Shown here: one piece after another, positions 11,316 through 22,859 of the stretch | Layout of the letters: each line of letters opens with the position of its first letter | Numbering within the stretch: the stretch's first letter is position 1 | Origin: Bisporella sp. PMI_857 | Taxonomy: Eukaryota; Ascomycota; Leotiomycetes; Helotiales; Helotiaceae | Assembly: GCA_021307315.1 (NCBI GenBank) | Contig: JAJSPD010000006.1 | Span: 496,001 to 560,000 of the forward strand | Length of the DNA: 64,000 bases | Direction: 5' to 3' | The notes under the pieces: generated by a model | The model's database searches: none | Seen by the model: only the letters and a program-made list of their open reading frames with translations | Told to the model about the DNA's origin: nothing | Position numbers and translations under genes: made by a program

Positions 11316-12550
11316 ATAAAACAAAGGGAGGTTTGATGACAAAGCATGAACATTTTCCTGGGAAAAAAAAAAAAAAAAAACCATTCAATTTTGTACGATT
11401 TTGTTTACATTTTCGAATCCGTAACCGTATTAATAAACAATGAATCCTCAACGCTTTAACAATACTCTTACAACTAAAGACAAAAAACTTGAAATCCAAA
11501 CAGCTTTTCGATTCAGGGTTCTATGCCCTGATATTCAACCAGAATCGAAAGTTACAAGACACTAAATCTCGTACGCAAAAAAAATACCCAGTTACGCCTC
11601 GCAAATCACTTTACGAGCGTAAAACCTTCTTAAGACTCCAGAACGCAATCGACGTCAATTTTGGCTAGGAAAGTCCCTTTGTCGAAGCGGTTCACTTGGG
11701 AAAAGCTTTTTCGTATATTGATTCGGCAGCAAATCTTAATGTTGGTACAAAGCTTTTTCTACAGCCTTTAAGAACTAGCTATATCGTCGTACGAGCCACA
11801 AAAGGGGGGTTTCAGATGATTCTGACGTATACGAGCTTGGGCTTGAGTTCGCGGAAATAGGAAGGCGTATAAATAGAGAAAAGTCATGAATATCGTGTTT
11901 TCTGACGAAGTATGGCTATAAAAAGAGCATATACAACTTCGTACGTAACAGTACAACAATGATAGCTCTGATCGATTCGATTCTACAAGCATACAGCGCA
12001 AGTCGGCAAAGCTTCTGCGTGGATGTTTCACGGAACGATATATCAAGGAAAGAAAGAACCAGCCGTATTCCGGGAAAAGATATAGAGATTAGTCAACTTA
12101 GAACGCTCTGACGAATATATTACTGTCTGGAATCGGACTTTCCGTGCGAGAGCATTCTGAGCTTACGTTTCAGTATAACAACGCTCTTTCTCACCGTTCT
12201 GCTTTACTTAAGCTGCTTTACGTCGACGAGGAATTAAATGGTTACCGTAGCTTTTATGGTCTCCTGATTTAAAATTTATTAAGCACGTTAGGAACTGGAT
12301 GAAGAACTTGATTCAAGAAAATTATTGGTAGCCGTTATTACACAGTTAATAAGATTCTTTGGAGTGCTTGGAAAGCTGTACCAGACAGCTATATTGAATC
12401 ACTTGTAGATAGCTGGTGGGATCGTTGCCAGGCCGTAATCGACGCGGAAGGAGGGCCTACAAATATTAGGTGGATTTGGATTTGGATTCATAGATTTTAG
12501 ATTTTATTAGCTTACTACTTTAATACAACCCTTGTAATACTGTCGACTTA

Positions 12551-12616
12551 TGGCTTACGAACCTTGTATTGAACCTTGCAATAGCCCCTCTTTTTGACCC
12601 TTGAATGCTGAAATAT
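12551..12616 (-). repeat. Right terminal inverted repeat of the Tc1/mariner element
   Basis: The partner of the left repeat. The differences are nearly all C/T or G/A, the pattern left by repeat-induced point mutation. Confidence 0.9.
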
Positions 12617-12622
12617 TGGGTA

Positions 12623-13685
12623 GTAATCAAAGTCTTCAAAGATGGAGCAGGAACGATCCGTACCAAGAATGGCTATGTTGGCGGGATCATACGTGGGTTC
12701 AAAAGGAAATATGATATGGCTTTTGTCGGGATGTGAAATGCCATTTTGCTCTACGAGAATATCAAGATGGCTGTATTACTATTGGTGCGGGTTATCTGTG
12801 CGGGCTTTTGGATGGGAACTCAACAGAGTTTACGCCTAGAAGTGAATCATCAAGGTTTATTAAACTCTAATGGAAGAACTTATCTGGAATTAATGCGTTT
12901 TCAGCGCCTAAGGCTGAATTAACCATAAAGATGCTAGGTTCTCCTCAGTTTGTAGTCGAACCTCTCCTTCCCCCTAATCTTGCAATCATCGGTTAAGCGA
13001 GTTTTAAGAGCTTCACGCTGGCCAGAGCCCCTGCATTCTGACTTGCTATTCCTTGGAACACCCCCTGGAAAAAGCCTTGTCGAACTCGGAACAAGCCAGG
13101 GCTCTAGCTAAACCTGGTTTACTCGCTGCTACCCTTGCAAAAAGAGCTATGAAGCAGATTTACTCACTGGCCAATTTCACGTAAAAAAAACCCATGATTC
13201 TAAGATTACCCAGGGGAAGGATGATATGTGAAAGGGGAAATGTTAATGTAAAGGATTACTCCTTATAACGGACTTAAAATAGCGCGACTACAACAAAAGA
13301 CAAGGTAGAAACCCCATGAAGCTATGCAGGATTTCTCACAGCTTATGGATTCAATAATACGTTAATATTGTTGTAGGATCAATACAGACACTACTCCGGC
13401 GAAGCATCACATGGTGGTCTCAATGATAGCGAATTAGTGTGGCCTGTGGTCGCAGTGTATGCTTGAATATTCCGTGCAAAAAGCCAGCTTAGCCCAATTC
13501 GCTTTACCATTTTGCTAAGATCGATATAAAAAATGACCTAGATCGCCAGTTACCAATTTCAAAGCGCCTCTGCCCATTTTTATACGCCGAGAGCTCAAAG
13601 TCTTGCTGCTCTGTTCACTGACTTCTACAAGAAATATCCATAGATTACAGATCAGTGGTGCTTGCCGAGAGGTTGATGGGACAAT
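12623..13685. other. Intergenic region
   Basis: A 65-codon frame at 12642-12839 and scattered coding-like fragments show no recognisable family. I see no intact gene. Confidence 0.4.
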
Positions 13686-14987
13686 TCATTTTGGTGTATA
13701 ATTTGTCGCATTTGCTTCCTCAGACTTCGCAACACCGATGTCCCACTCGGCTTGACTGGGCTCATACGTGCTCGAGACCTCAACCTCCCTCGTCTGCATA
13801 ATACCTTTCCCCTCAGGTTTCAAAATAGACTCTTCGCTTCCTCCATGTCCTCCCCCTATCGTCCTCGATATATGTTTCATGACCCCGCTGCTTTCCACGT
13901 ACGTCCTATTATCAAGCTCGAATGTGATCGAGTCCTTCTGCATGACGTAGTTGCTCCTCTTCAGAGGCGCAGTCCCTGCCGTCCCATTGCGCTTGCTTCG
14001 CGAGGCGGATGAAAGCCCAACAGCATTCGATGTGTTACGATAGACTAAGCTTAAAAGCGGTCGCATAGGTGGATCGATCCTACGATGATGCCGACATTAA
14101 GTTCTGCAACGTTCCAGATGGAAAGATCAGTAAATTCCCAGGTAATGTCCTGGGTTTTGCCTAGCTGCGATGTCTTGCTGATCTTGATCATAGAGCAAAC
14201 TGCAGCGAAGAGGCCTAGGCTGAGGAGGATCGTGAGTCCGAACTTGGCCCGGGATGGGAGGCTGAGATTCCAGACAAAGATCAGTGGTAATACCACATAA
14301 GTAACATCAAGGATACTGTGGGCAACTAAGTCGGGCAAATGAATCAGCAACAGACCCTGTAAGATGGCGGGGATGAAAGTTACTCACCACCTGCGAAGAA
14401 TGCGTAGTCTATAGTTACTTGATCTTGGATACACTTTGCTGTAGGAAGTTGGCTGCTGTTCCAATTGGCTGATGCGGGAAGACATTTAATCGTCATCACC
14501 AGCCAAATAGTGGTGACAATAAAGTTGAAAGCAATAGTGCAGTAGAGAAAGATGGAGAAAGTCTTGCTTATTGCAAATATCCGCAAGTATAGCAAGGCGA
14601 TTGATAGTTTGACGAAGCCGAAAGCCGTTTGAGAAAACATGCGCGCAAACCACACAAGCTTTATACCGTTCGTGATCTGCCAGGACTCCAAGGAGACGAT
14701 ATGACGGCCCATGCCGTATGAAGCTGCCAGGGAGCCCGTAATAGTAGTGAGGATCGAGAAGATCTTATTATGCGGTTAATAAGAGAGGCTCTTCGTCTGA
14801 TCTTTCATGGAACACTTACCAACGCAACCAACATGGTCCAGTCATCGGCACCTACTTGGCGACTTATTCTCGCCCTGGCTAGAAATCTAAGACCAACAGC
14901 GACTGTTGACGCACTCCCCATTCCAATCAAAACTCCCATCAACAAAGGCACTCGGGACTCTAGGTCCTCTGGCTTCGTTGAAGGCAT
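13686..14987 (-). CDS. PTH11-like integral membrane protein (fungal rhodopsin-domain GPCR-like)
   Basis: A polytopic plasma-membrane protein of the fungal PTH11-like/rhodopsin-domain group, thought to act in surface or nutrient sensing. Exon 1 (14987-14820) starts MPSTKPEDLESR and has the first helix and ADDWTMLVAL, the conserved DDW of the first loop. Exon 2 (14763-14388) carries SYGMGRHI, the TKLSIALLYLRIF-like helix (here VKLSIALLYLRIF) and the next helices. Exon 3 begins at 14325, so that FFAG joins VAHSILDVTYVVLPL. Near 14071 the frame breaks: one extra base in the CC run would turn VGSIHLCDRF into VGSIPPMRPLLSLVY, the expected end of helix 7. The remaining cytoplasmic tail (about 125 residues, Ser/Thr-rich) is open to 13686. 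Intron phases agree throughout. No CFEM domain precedes the helices. The ligand is unknown. Confidence 0.85.
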
Positions 14988-16025
14988 TTCTTTGATTTAA
15001 ACTATGGATAACATTCAGACCAAAGTGCTTAAGATAGAAAAAAAGTCGTATCTCAAGTAGGAGACTCGCGCAAAGACGTTCTTGAATGATCAACGTGGAG
15101 GATGTGGAGAATGAAAAGCCATTCTCCAGCTATATGAACTAAACCCTAGAATGCGGAGATCTCTAAGCTTAATCTTAACCATGTATGCAAACGGAACAAC
15201 TTTCAGCACCACCTGGGACAATAGTGCCCGCGAATCCAAGGTAATAGTGGCGCGGGACGCAGGATCGCATCCGTCCCGCAAATCTGGAGAGAAAAACCGA
15301 GTCATGACATAAGAAGCGTGGCCGGACGAACAAATGGCTTGAGAGCTGTAGGTTGGTGGTTTGGTGCCAAGATCAGCTATTCCATCCTAAAACATCCCAT
15401 GAAGATACCAAGATCCGAACAGCGACCGGGGTCATAGTACCCGAGCCTAGGAAAGGCTAATTAAGGTGCTCGGGTGAGGGACAGGGCCGGAGTTAGGCTT
15501 AGACTTAGATCCCCTTTATTTTCTTTTTCTTTTTCTTTTTATACAACATTGCGTTGACGAGATACTAGGGTGCAAAAGTGGCCAATTTTGGTGTAGATAT
15601 GTGGCTGGTAATACGTGATGGTTCACAATCCGCGTCATTTAAGGTTTGCTCAGGGGCTCGTACCTTTACTGTAGGGTCCTTTCGTCAAGAACTGTATTTG
15701 GCGATGCCCAGACTTACTAATGTCCCTCCCATGTGTTTATCCCAGAACCAAATACCCTTAGGTCGTCGGTCTTAAAGCGTGAATGGGCGCATTCATTCGT
15801 AAAGAAGCGAGAATGTAACCTGAGATGATTTCCAGAGCTTCTAGAGAATATCTCCCCCGCCTATTTGGTAAGCTTGACTAAGGCTATCTCGCAGGGACGA
15901 GGCTCTTTCGACGGCAAGTTATCACCGACTGGGAACCATGTCATGGTCGAAGCTGTCATGGGAAATTTTCTATAACTACAGTAGCATTCCTCAATGAAAG
16001 TGTTTCTACCACTGCGCAGGTCAAA
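14988..16025. other. Intergenic region between divergent genes
   Basis: This separates the minus-strand PTH11-like gene from the plus-strand flavoprotein gene and should hold both promoters. A T-rich CTTTTT tract lies at about 15,520-15,541. No other gene is visible. Confidence 0.45.
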
Positions 16026-17969
16026 ATGAGGCTCACTATCCCCATCTCGTTTGTTCTGCTATGCCTACAAGTCAATGCTCTTTCCCCTGCACAAAGGCGT
16101 GATGTGTCTGCCACTTCCTATTCACCATCATATAGCTGCAAATGCTATGAAGGTGATAAATGTTGGCCTTCAGTATCAGCTTGGGATGCCCTCAATTCTA
16201 CCGTTGGTGGCCGCCTCATCAAGTTTGTTCCCCATGCTGCGGTCTGCCACAATACGTTTGAGGGAGTGAGCACATTTAATGCCACTGGGTGTACTGAAGC
16301 TACAGCGAACCAGGGAAACCAGCCATGGCTGTGAGCTTTATTTTTCAATCTTGAATCCGGGGAATCCATTAATTAATTCTTGCTAGAATCGAGACGCCGC
16401 TCGCACCGCTGAGAACATTTTATTCCAACAACACTTGCCAAGTCACCACAAACCCTGCAGAGCCATGCACAATTGGATATATGTCCGAATATGTGATCTT
16501 GGCATCTGATCCAAAACATGTCCAAGCTGGTGTTGTCTTTGCTAAGAAGTACAATATTCGTCTTGTTGTTCGAAATACGGGTCATGACTTTATGGGCCGC
16601 TCAGTTGCATCTGGGGCACTGGCTATCAACACGCATCGTTTGAAGGGTAGCTCTTTCATCAAGAAGTATACGGGACCCGGGGGCTATACTGGAAGTGCTG
16701 TAACCCTGGCTGCGGGGATGCAAGGCAGAGAACTGTATCGCCTTGCCAATCAACAGTCCCCAAAAGTCGTGGTTGTTGGCGGTGAATGCCCAGTAAGTTC
16801 AGTCTCTGTATAATTTACATTGGCAGTTCTGACAATGTACTCCGTAGACTGTAGGATTCTCAGGAGGATATATCCAAGGTGGCGGCCACGGACCACTCTC
16901 AACTTACCATGGAATGGCAGCGGACCATGCTCTTTCATTCGATGTCATCACCGCAGAAGGAAAGGCTGTCACCGCCAATGCGAAGCAAAATTCAGACCTC
17001 TTTTGGGCACTTAAGGGTGGTGGGCCAGGTACCTTTGCTATTGTCACCTCTGTAACTGTCAAGACGTTCCCGGAGCTTCCATGCGCTGGAACCATTATCA
17101 ACATCAATGCAACCCACACAACGGACTCCGCTCTCTTTTGGAAGGGAGTCGAAGCTTTCCACTCCCTCGCCAATTTGTATGTTGCCAATGGCATGTTTGT
17201 TTATTATGAATTAAGTGAACTTCGCCTTCACATTCAGCCATTTGTTGCCCCAAACATGAACGCCGCCCAACTCCAAAAGGTTCTACAGCCTCTTTTCGAC
17301 AAATTAAACGCAATCGGTATCGGGTATTCTACCGTGACGAAAGAATTCTCCACCTATTTCGATCTCTACATTGATATGTTTGAAGATGAGACTGCTGGAG
17401 ACACTACAATAGTTGGTGGTCCGGTTTTTCAACAATAAAGACATCGAGGAAAACAACCCCGCTTTAGTAAAAGCTTTCCAGGTTGCTGTCAATCCACCCA
17501 ACTGGCTACCTGGCATCATCATTGGTCATATCGTTGGTCCTGGTCACGGCATCCAACGGTTGACAATGCCATCAATCCTGGCTGGCGACAAGCCTCAAGC
17601 TTCAGTATCACCGTCGTGAATGTCCCAGAAAATGCAACCAAAGCACAAAAGGCAACAGCAGAAGGCATTGTGACCAACACAATCGGCGCGAAGCTTAGAG
17701 CTGCTTCTCCTCGCGGTGGAGCGTATGTCAATGAGGTAGGATACATTTAGTTTCAACTAATGGCGGTCCATGGAGTACAATGCTAACCTGTACAGGGCGA
17801 CCTGAACGAACCCGATTGGCAAACGGCATTCTGGGGCAGCAACTATGCCAGGTTGTTCAAGATCCGCCAAAAATGGGACCCAACTGGTGTCTTTTATGCT
17901 AAGACGACAGTTGGTACTGAGAAATGGGAAGAGATCAATGATCCACCCAGACTGTGTAAGAAGAACTGA
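16026..17969 (+). CDS. Secreted FAD-linked oxidoreductase (BBE/MreA-like), bicovalent FAD type
   Basis: A flavoprotein of the VAO/berberine-bridge superfamily, close in layout to fungal isoamyl alcohol oxidase MreA. The start gives a signal peptide (MRLTIPISFVLLCLQVNALS), so it should be secreted. A Cys-containing segment (CKCYEGDKCWPS) follows. Four exons: 16026-16330, 16387-16792, 16848-17735, 17796-17969, all with GT..AG ends. FAD_binding_4 motifs are clear: RNTGHDFMGRS, where the His is the expected 8-alpha attachment site; GGECPTVGFSGGYIQGGGHG, where the Cys is the expected 6-S-cysteinyl site; then HGMAADHALSFDVI and FWALKGGGPGTFAIVT. The BBE tail reads YVNEGDLNEPDWQTAFWG and RQKWDPTGVFYAK. 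Two one-base breaks occur in C runs, near 17421 (one C too many) and 17553 (one too few). They are more likely sequence errors than real damage. The substrate cannot be predicted. Confidence 0.9.
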
Positions 17970-18642
17970 TATCAGTAAAAAGCCCTATGTACTTCCGGGC
18001 ACAAAAATTAGAGCCTTTGAGGCCCCACAAGAATGGTTTTGTGTGATACTATAGACCATTTATTCATCCACAAAAAATAATAATCCAATTTATCCGTGTT
18101 CTTGAACAAAAGCAGCGCTGAGGCATAAAATATAGTAGAACACATTTTCGAGAACTTGAATTAGCAAATTATAAATCTCGGAATTAGAAAACAGAGTTAG
18201 AAAAATCCAATCTGCGAATTGATACATCCCAAATTCCGTCCGCTACGAAGCTCATTAGAAAAGGTAAGAAAGTATTTTCAAGGAAAACCACCTGTTGAGG
18301 GCTATATATGGTTATTAGATACATAAAACATAGCCCAATTCTCATGAGTCCGTGGTGGTAAGTATTAGAGTCGTGTACATCATCGTATATAAAACCAACT
18401 ATGTTCCTCACGACCACGTCCGAGCCTTTTTGGGGGGGGGTAGTGGGGTGGCACAGGAGTAGTACGCTAGCCGAATTCATTATTCCCTATAGTTTTTCTG
18501 ATAATTGAGGCGGCTTATAGAGGCGTCATATATAAATTTGTGATTGGTTAGCGTGGTAGCACAAATAGGCCTACTCTGTATCTATCTTGTGAAGGCGGCT
18601 AGCTTTTCAGCTAAAGATATTTTAAGCAGCAGTTGTGCATCA
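17970..18642. other. Intergenic region
   Basis: No gene seen. An eight-base G run lies at about 18,431-18,438. Confidence 0.45.
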
Positions 18643-20243
18643 ATGGCGTGCCACAGAAGTAACATCATTTTTCGCTTTGAAGTACGATATTGTGTGCCAT
18701 AACTTCGAATCCATAATAATAGTTGCGTGTCACTTTTATTGCAGATTAAAGCAATGAGACAAACAGTCTCTTTAACCCTTTCTGACGGCCTCGTACTCTC
18801 ATCAGTTGATGTGGATGGCTGGATCACCAACAAGGGGACGGTTTACAACACTCAATGGATCGACTGTTCGTATCCTATCAGTGGAGGCTATGAGCGCACA
18901 CCACGCTATCTATTTTATACACTGATCATGGTCAGTTTTCTTGGAAGAAAGCTGCCTATGGTAACAGGAGTGGCCTTGGGATCGATCATGGTTTACAGTG
19001 GTACCGCTGCGGTTCATGCACTAGCCTTGTTTATCATACGATACGACCTTTGGCCCGAGCCTTCTTACAACGGTGGTGCTCCAGAAATTGTCCTCACTGG
19101 AACTTTTACAGATCCTGGAAACTTAACTGCGTCAGAATCAACGTGCACGCCGTTGGACTTGGTCACAGCTGGAAGTTGGTTCCCGCTAGTTCCAATGGCA
19201 TGGGACTCAGATAACGATGCTGTTTTGGCCATCACAGGAGTTGCATTTCTGGTCATTGCACCAATGCAGGCATGGTCTAAGACATTTAGGAATGCTAATG
19301 CGAAGGCAGTCCTTCTTCTTTGGAGCTCCTTACTGTTGTTTGGAGTAGTTCTTGCCCTCATAAACGAAGAGATAATTACAAATCATACCTTTCCCCAACT
19401 TCAATTCTACCCTCGCAATTTCAATGACACATTGCCGATGACAAATGGAGCAAGATATTCTCTTGCTAGGGTCTGGGATCGGCAAAATTTGTTCCGCTGG
19501 AATACAACCATTACAAACTTTTTCAGTAATACAACCGGGAGGCTGTCCACAGCATGTATATATCCTTGCTTCGAAACATCTTGGCCTTTGAAAAGCCGGA
19601 CAGAGATAGTGGCATTTCCTATCAAACTGACCACCTTTCCAAAATTGTACTTTCGGCTTACGGGCGCCGTCTATTTTGTCTTTGGCTCTGCTGCTATATC
19701 AAGCCTCACTGTCTTCCTTGCAAAGACATGGAAAAGAGGAATTTTGTGGTCGCACAGAAGCAGAAATATGAAAGACTTCAAAGAAAACTGGATTAAACTA
19801 CTATTGTGCCGCCCTAATTTTAGCTATTTCAAATTGAAATTACTATTGACTGCAACTTGGGATTTATACCTTCATGCTATTGAGGTCTGGGCTGGAATCT
19901 TAAGTATCCCTGCGTTACTATTATTTATCGGTTGGATTGAGTGGACTATTTTCATGGACTAGCTCGGAGAGAGTATTTCGCATATTGGGCAATGGGTGTA
20001 CTGGCTGGGACTGGTCTTGTTCTCATTGCTGCAAATGTTGAGTACATTCGAGCAAAGCTAAAGACAAAGAAGCAACTTCTAAATCCTCGAAATTTAAACC
20101 AGCCCGTCAATGCTTCCAACAATTTAGATACCCTTCAACATCCTACAAACCTGGGTTGGATCTGTCCAGTGGGTTTGAACTTCCAACCCTCTCGGCTGAG
20201 AATCAGGCCCCAACGCAGAACTCTAGGGTATCAAGGGCAATGA
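18643..20243 (+). CDS. Multi-pass membrane protein of unknown function
   Basis: I do not recognise a named family. A short exon 1 (18643-18681, MACHRSNIIFRFE) can be joined by a GTACGA...TTGCAG intron (18682-18744) in phase to the long exon starting IKAMRQTVSL. About seven hydrophobic segments are visible, for example LPMVTGVALGSIMVYSGTAA, AVLAITGVAFLVIAP, AVLLLWSSLLLFGVVLALI, LYFRLTGAVYFVFGSA, VWAGILSIPALLLFIGWIEW and MGVLAGTGLVLIAANVEY. Two hydrophilic loops carry N-glycosylation sequons (NLT, NHT, NDT, NTT twice), so these loops probably face outside. Near 19,945-19,960 the frame shifts, so the last helix and the basic cytoplasmic tail lie in the next frame. The gene follows the secreted flavoprotein on the same strand. 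No functional residue pattern is visible. Confidence 0.6.
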
Positions 20244-21655
20244 CTTGGGGATGAAAATGAAAATATCTATATAAAAAACATAATTCATAATTTTTCAGAC
20301 ATGGTTAGATAGTTCAAAATTGCGCAAGCTTACTTCCATAAGGTTTCCATTTTTTTAAACAATGTTTTTTCTCATTAAGTGAACCTTGAATATTATGTTA
20401 ATAATGTACCACCACCTCAATCAAATTACTAAATTGTGCATTTCACTAAACGTAAATTATTCAAATTTGAAAACAACTTTAAACTCGAGTTTCTCCTAAG
20501 CGTAACACACAAACCCCAAATACAATTCTTCTTTTAAAAATCAATCGAAGTGTATGTTAATTTAAGCGTACAGATAAATAAGGGAGGAGAATGTTTTACT
20601 AATCAGCTATTATAAAAAGTAGTATTGTTAAATAACTAAACTAAGAAATTCTTTTTAGGGATTGTTATTTATTGACAGGGACCTTTGGGATGAAGCGAAA
20701 GCTCTGATGCATATTTTCCTTTTGGGTTTTAAAGAAAAGATCATTGCAGAGTGAATTCCAACTTCCAAGAAACAAAAAATGACTGGGGCTAGAGCTTCTT
20801 AAGACTATCGAGGTGCCTATTTTCCCTCCGCCTGTGCTCGTATGTGTTAAGCATAATGTAATGCAAAAATATAGATATTTATTTATGCTTCTATCACGTA
20901 ACAGACTAAAAGCACGATAGTATCACCGAGAGACCTAAGTACTTATATCAATAAGATAGGCATCCCTCTGGAGCTGCATTATATGATAAACTCACAGCTC
21001 TTGGCTTCAAAAGAGCTTCACAAACAGTGCCACGACTATATCTATCATTCGGCCTTGGTTGGACGTTGCATCCTAGCGGGAAGAGAACGTATGCCTTTGT
21101 CCACGATTATATTTTCTTTTAGGCAGCATTGTTCTAGAAACCCAAAAATCTCTCCTTCACTAGTCTCCAAAAATCACGATCTTCTAGGATAATATGCGCT
21201 TCCGACATGCACAACACGACTCCCAACATTTCAGGCGGAGATATACTCTTGCACGCCGGATACTTAGCAGAGGAACATTCGCCGAGTTACAACCTCCACG
21301 CACATGGCTAAACGCACTCCCACACAAAGACAAAGCCATCATAACAGAGAAACCACGATCTTCTCCTTGACCTTGTATTCGTTGATAACTTCCCAAATCG
21401 CGTCATGGGTCCTAGCAAATTTTCGCGAGTTGAGTCGGATCTAATTCAGCGTGAGACAGGTCGTGACCCTAATTTAAACTTGAACTGAGTTCCACTTTAC
21501 GTTACACCAAACCTTCATGCCTCAGGCAGAAGACTCTCGGAGATGACTAATATTTCAGGTAATCAATGGAATTCTTCCCGATTTGAATTCTACCTAACAT
21601 ATTCCAAAGGTCATCGCGAACCGCGCCTCGACTTGATGCAATACTCTACTTCAAG
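20244..21655. other. Intergenic, AT-rich
   Basis: Bases from about 20.25 to 20.95 kb are very AT-rich and without coding signal. The last 300 bases before 21656 are more balanced and probably form the promoter of the J-protein gene. Confidence 0.45.
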
Positions 21656-22557
21656 ATGGCCAACAATGATCTGCTACAGTGGACTACTAGCGACGTAGAC
21701 TTCTACGAGCTTCTAGGTTTAACATCGGAGACATTTTCTGAATCGGAATTGCGACGTGCATACCGCAAAACCTCGCTGAAATATCATCCTGATAAACTTG
21801 GCAAGGACTACAATGCCACTAAATTCGAGCTCTTCCAAGCCGCCCACGGCGTCCTCAAGGATCCTGAACTGAAGAACAAATATGATAACAACCGTAATGC
21901 GAGGCTGCTCAAACAGAGGGCGCATGAACTGTTTGAAGGCAAGCGGCGACAAATGAAGGAAGATCTAGAGGCACGCGAAAGAGGAGCCATACCGACAAAT
22001 GGCACAAAGCGACCCAGGGAGGAAGATCAGTCAACCATGCAGGACTTTAAGAGGTTTGCCGAGGAAGGAAGAAAGAAGCGCGCTGCAAGGGCATCAATGA
22101 TGGCAACGTCATCTCCAGCTCCAGCGCCTCGCGACAAGACCCCTATCCCACCGTCTGCTGAGAAGCCACCTGAACCGGAGCCAGAAGAAGATGAAATAGA
22201 GAGATTGGAAAGAAGGATTCGCGAAGCTGAGGCAGCAAAGGCAAAGAGGAGAGCAGAAAGAAAGCAAGAAAGAGTGGTGTCTATGTGCCTGCAGACTCAC
22301 CATCTGTCCCACCTGCTGGAGGTTCTGGGTCAAGAGTGGTAGATCAAGACACAGCTACACCCACTAAACGTCCTGATGTATTGGATGGATTGAAAGCTGA
22401 CGATAAGTCTTCAGCGTCTCCGAGATTCTCTTTCTCTCCAGCCGGTACACCAAAGACCAATAAGTTTGCAGCAACAATGGCTCGGCTCAAAGCAGCGGAA
22501 AAACAGCGACTAGAAGAGGAGATACGGAAGCAGGAGGCAGCGGAAACTGCAGAGTAG
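21656..22557 (+). CDS. CWC23: J-domain protein, Cwf23/Cwc23 (DNAJC17)-like
   Basis: The protein begins MANNDLLQWTTSDVDFYELL. A J-domain covers about residues 16-80: FYELLGLTSETFSESELRRA, then YRKTSLKYHPDKLGKD with the HPD catalytic tripeptide that stimulates Hsp70, and the helix IV region LKDPELKNKYD. After it come long charged helices (ELFEGKRRQMKEDLEARERG) and a predicted coiled coil, the layout of the spliceosome-associated Cwf23 group rather than classical DnaJ: there is no G/F or zinc region. Near 22,270 a one-base loss in an A run moves the frame; with one more A the text reads on as KSGVYVPADSPSVPPAGG to EEIRKQEAAETAE at 22557. A C-terminal RRM as in human DNAJC17 is not obvious. Likely role: nuclear Hsp70 co-chaperone of the spliceosome. 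Class assignment is moderate, J-domain certain. Confidence 0.8.
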
Positions 22558-22859
22558 GTTCTTTACGATGTGACGACATTATACCTCTTTGATTTAGGCA
22601 TTAGCGTTGGAGTGGGACATGGAGGCCATCATATTACTATACCCAATAGATTACGCGAAGATGCGCACACGCGCTTGTAATACAGTCCTAATTAGAAAAT
22701 TGATGCTATGCTATCACAATGCCATAAATGCTTACCATGTGAAAGACTATGTATCCGCTTGACCAAAGGCATACTCAAGAAAAACGTGTGTGTATACAAG
22801 TGTTTTTTATTAAATTACATTCTAATATACATCTTCCTGATACAACCTTTAGAAGGCTC
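22558..22859. other. Short convergent intergenic region
   Basis: This is the 3' flank shared by the convergent J-protein and Iba57-like genes. Nothing else is seen. Confidence 0.4.

Larger units (their letters stand above)
11242..12620 (+). mobile_element. Degenerate Tc1/mariner-type DNA transposon
   Basis: The element is bounded by long inverted repeats and flanked by TA dinucleotides (11240-11241 and 12621-12622), the usual mariner target duplication. The transposase lies on the + strand but is shattered by stops and frame changes. Recognisable pieces in order are a catalytic-region-like ENVIFSDEVWL (if stops are ignored, about 11,890), YNNAPSHRSALLKLL (about 12,175), a degenerate PDLN-type region followed by HVRNWMKNLIQENYW (about 12,270-12,330), and the C-terminal KAVPDSYIESLVDSWWDRCQ then AVIDAEGGPTNI (12,370-12,470). 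These match the order of DDE elements of the Tc1/mariner superfamily. With so many stops it cannot move by itself. Confidence 0.85.

Noticed and set aside
22109..22333. Minus-strand frame inside the J-protein gene
   Set aside because: Antisense shadow of the charged coiled-coil region.
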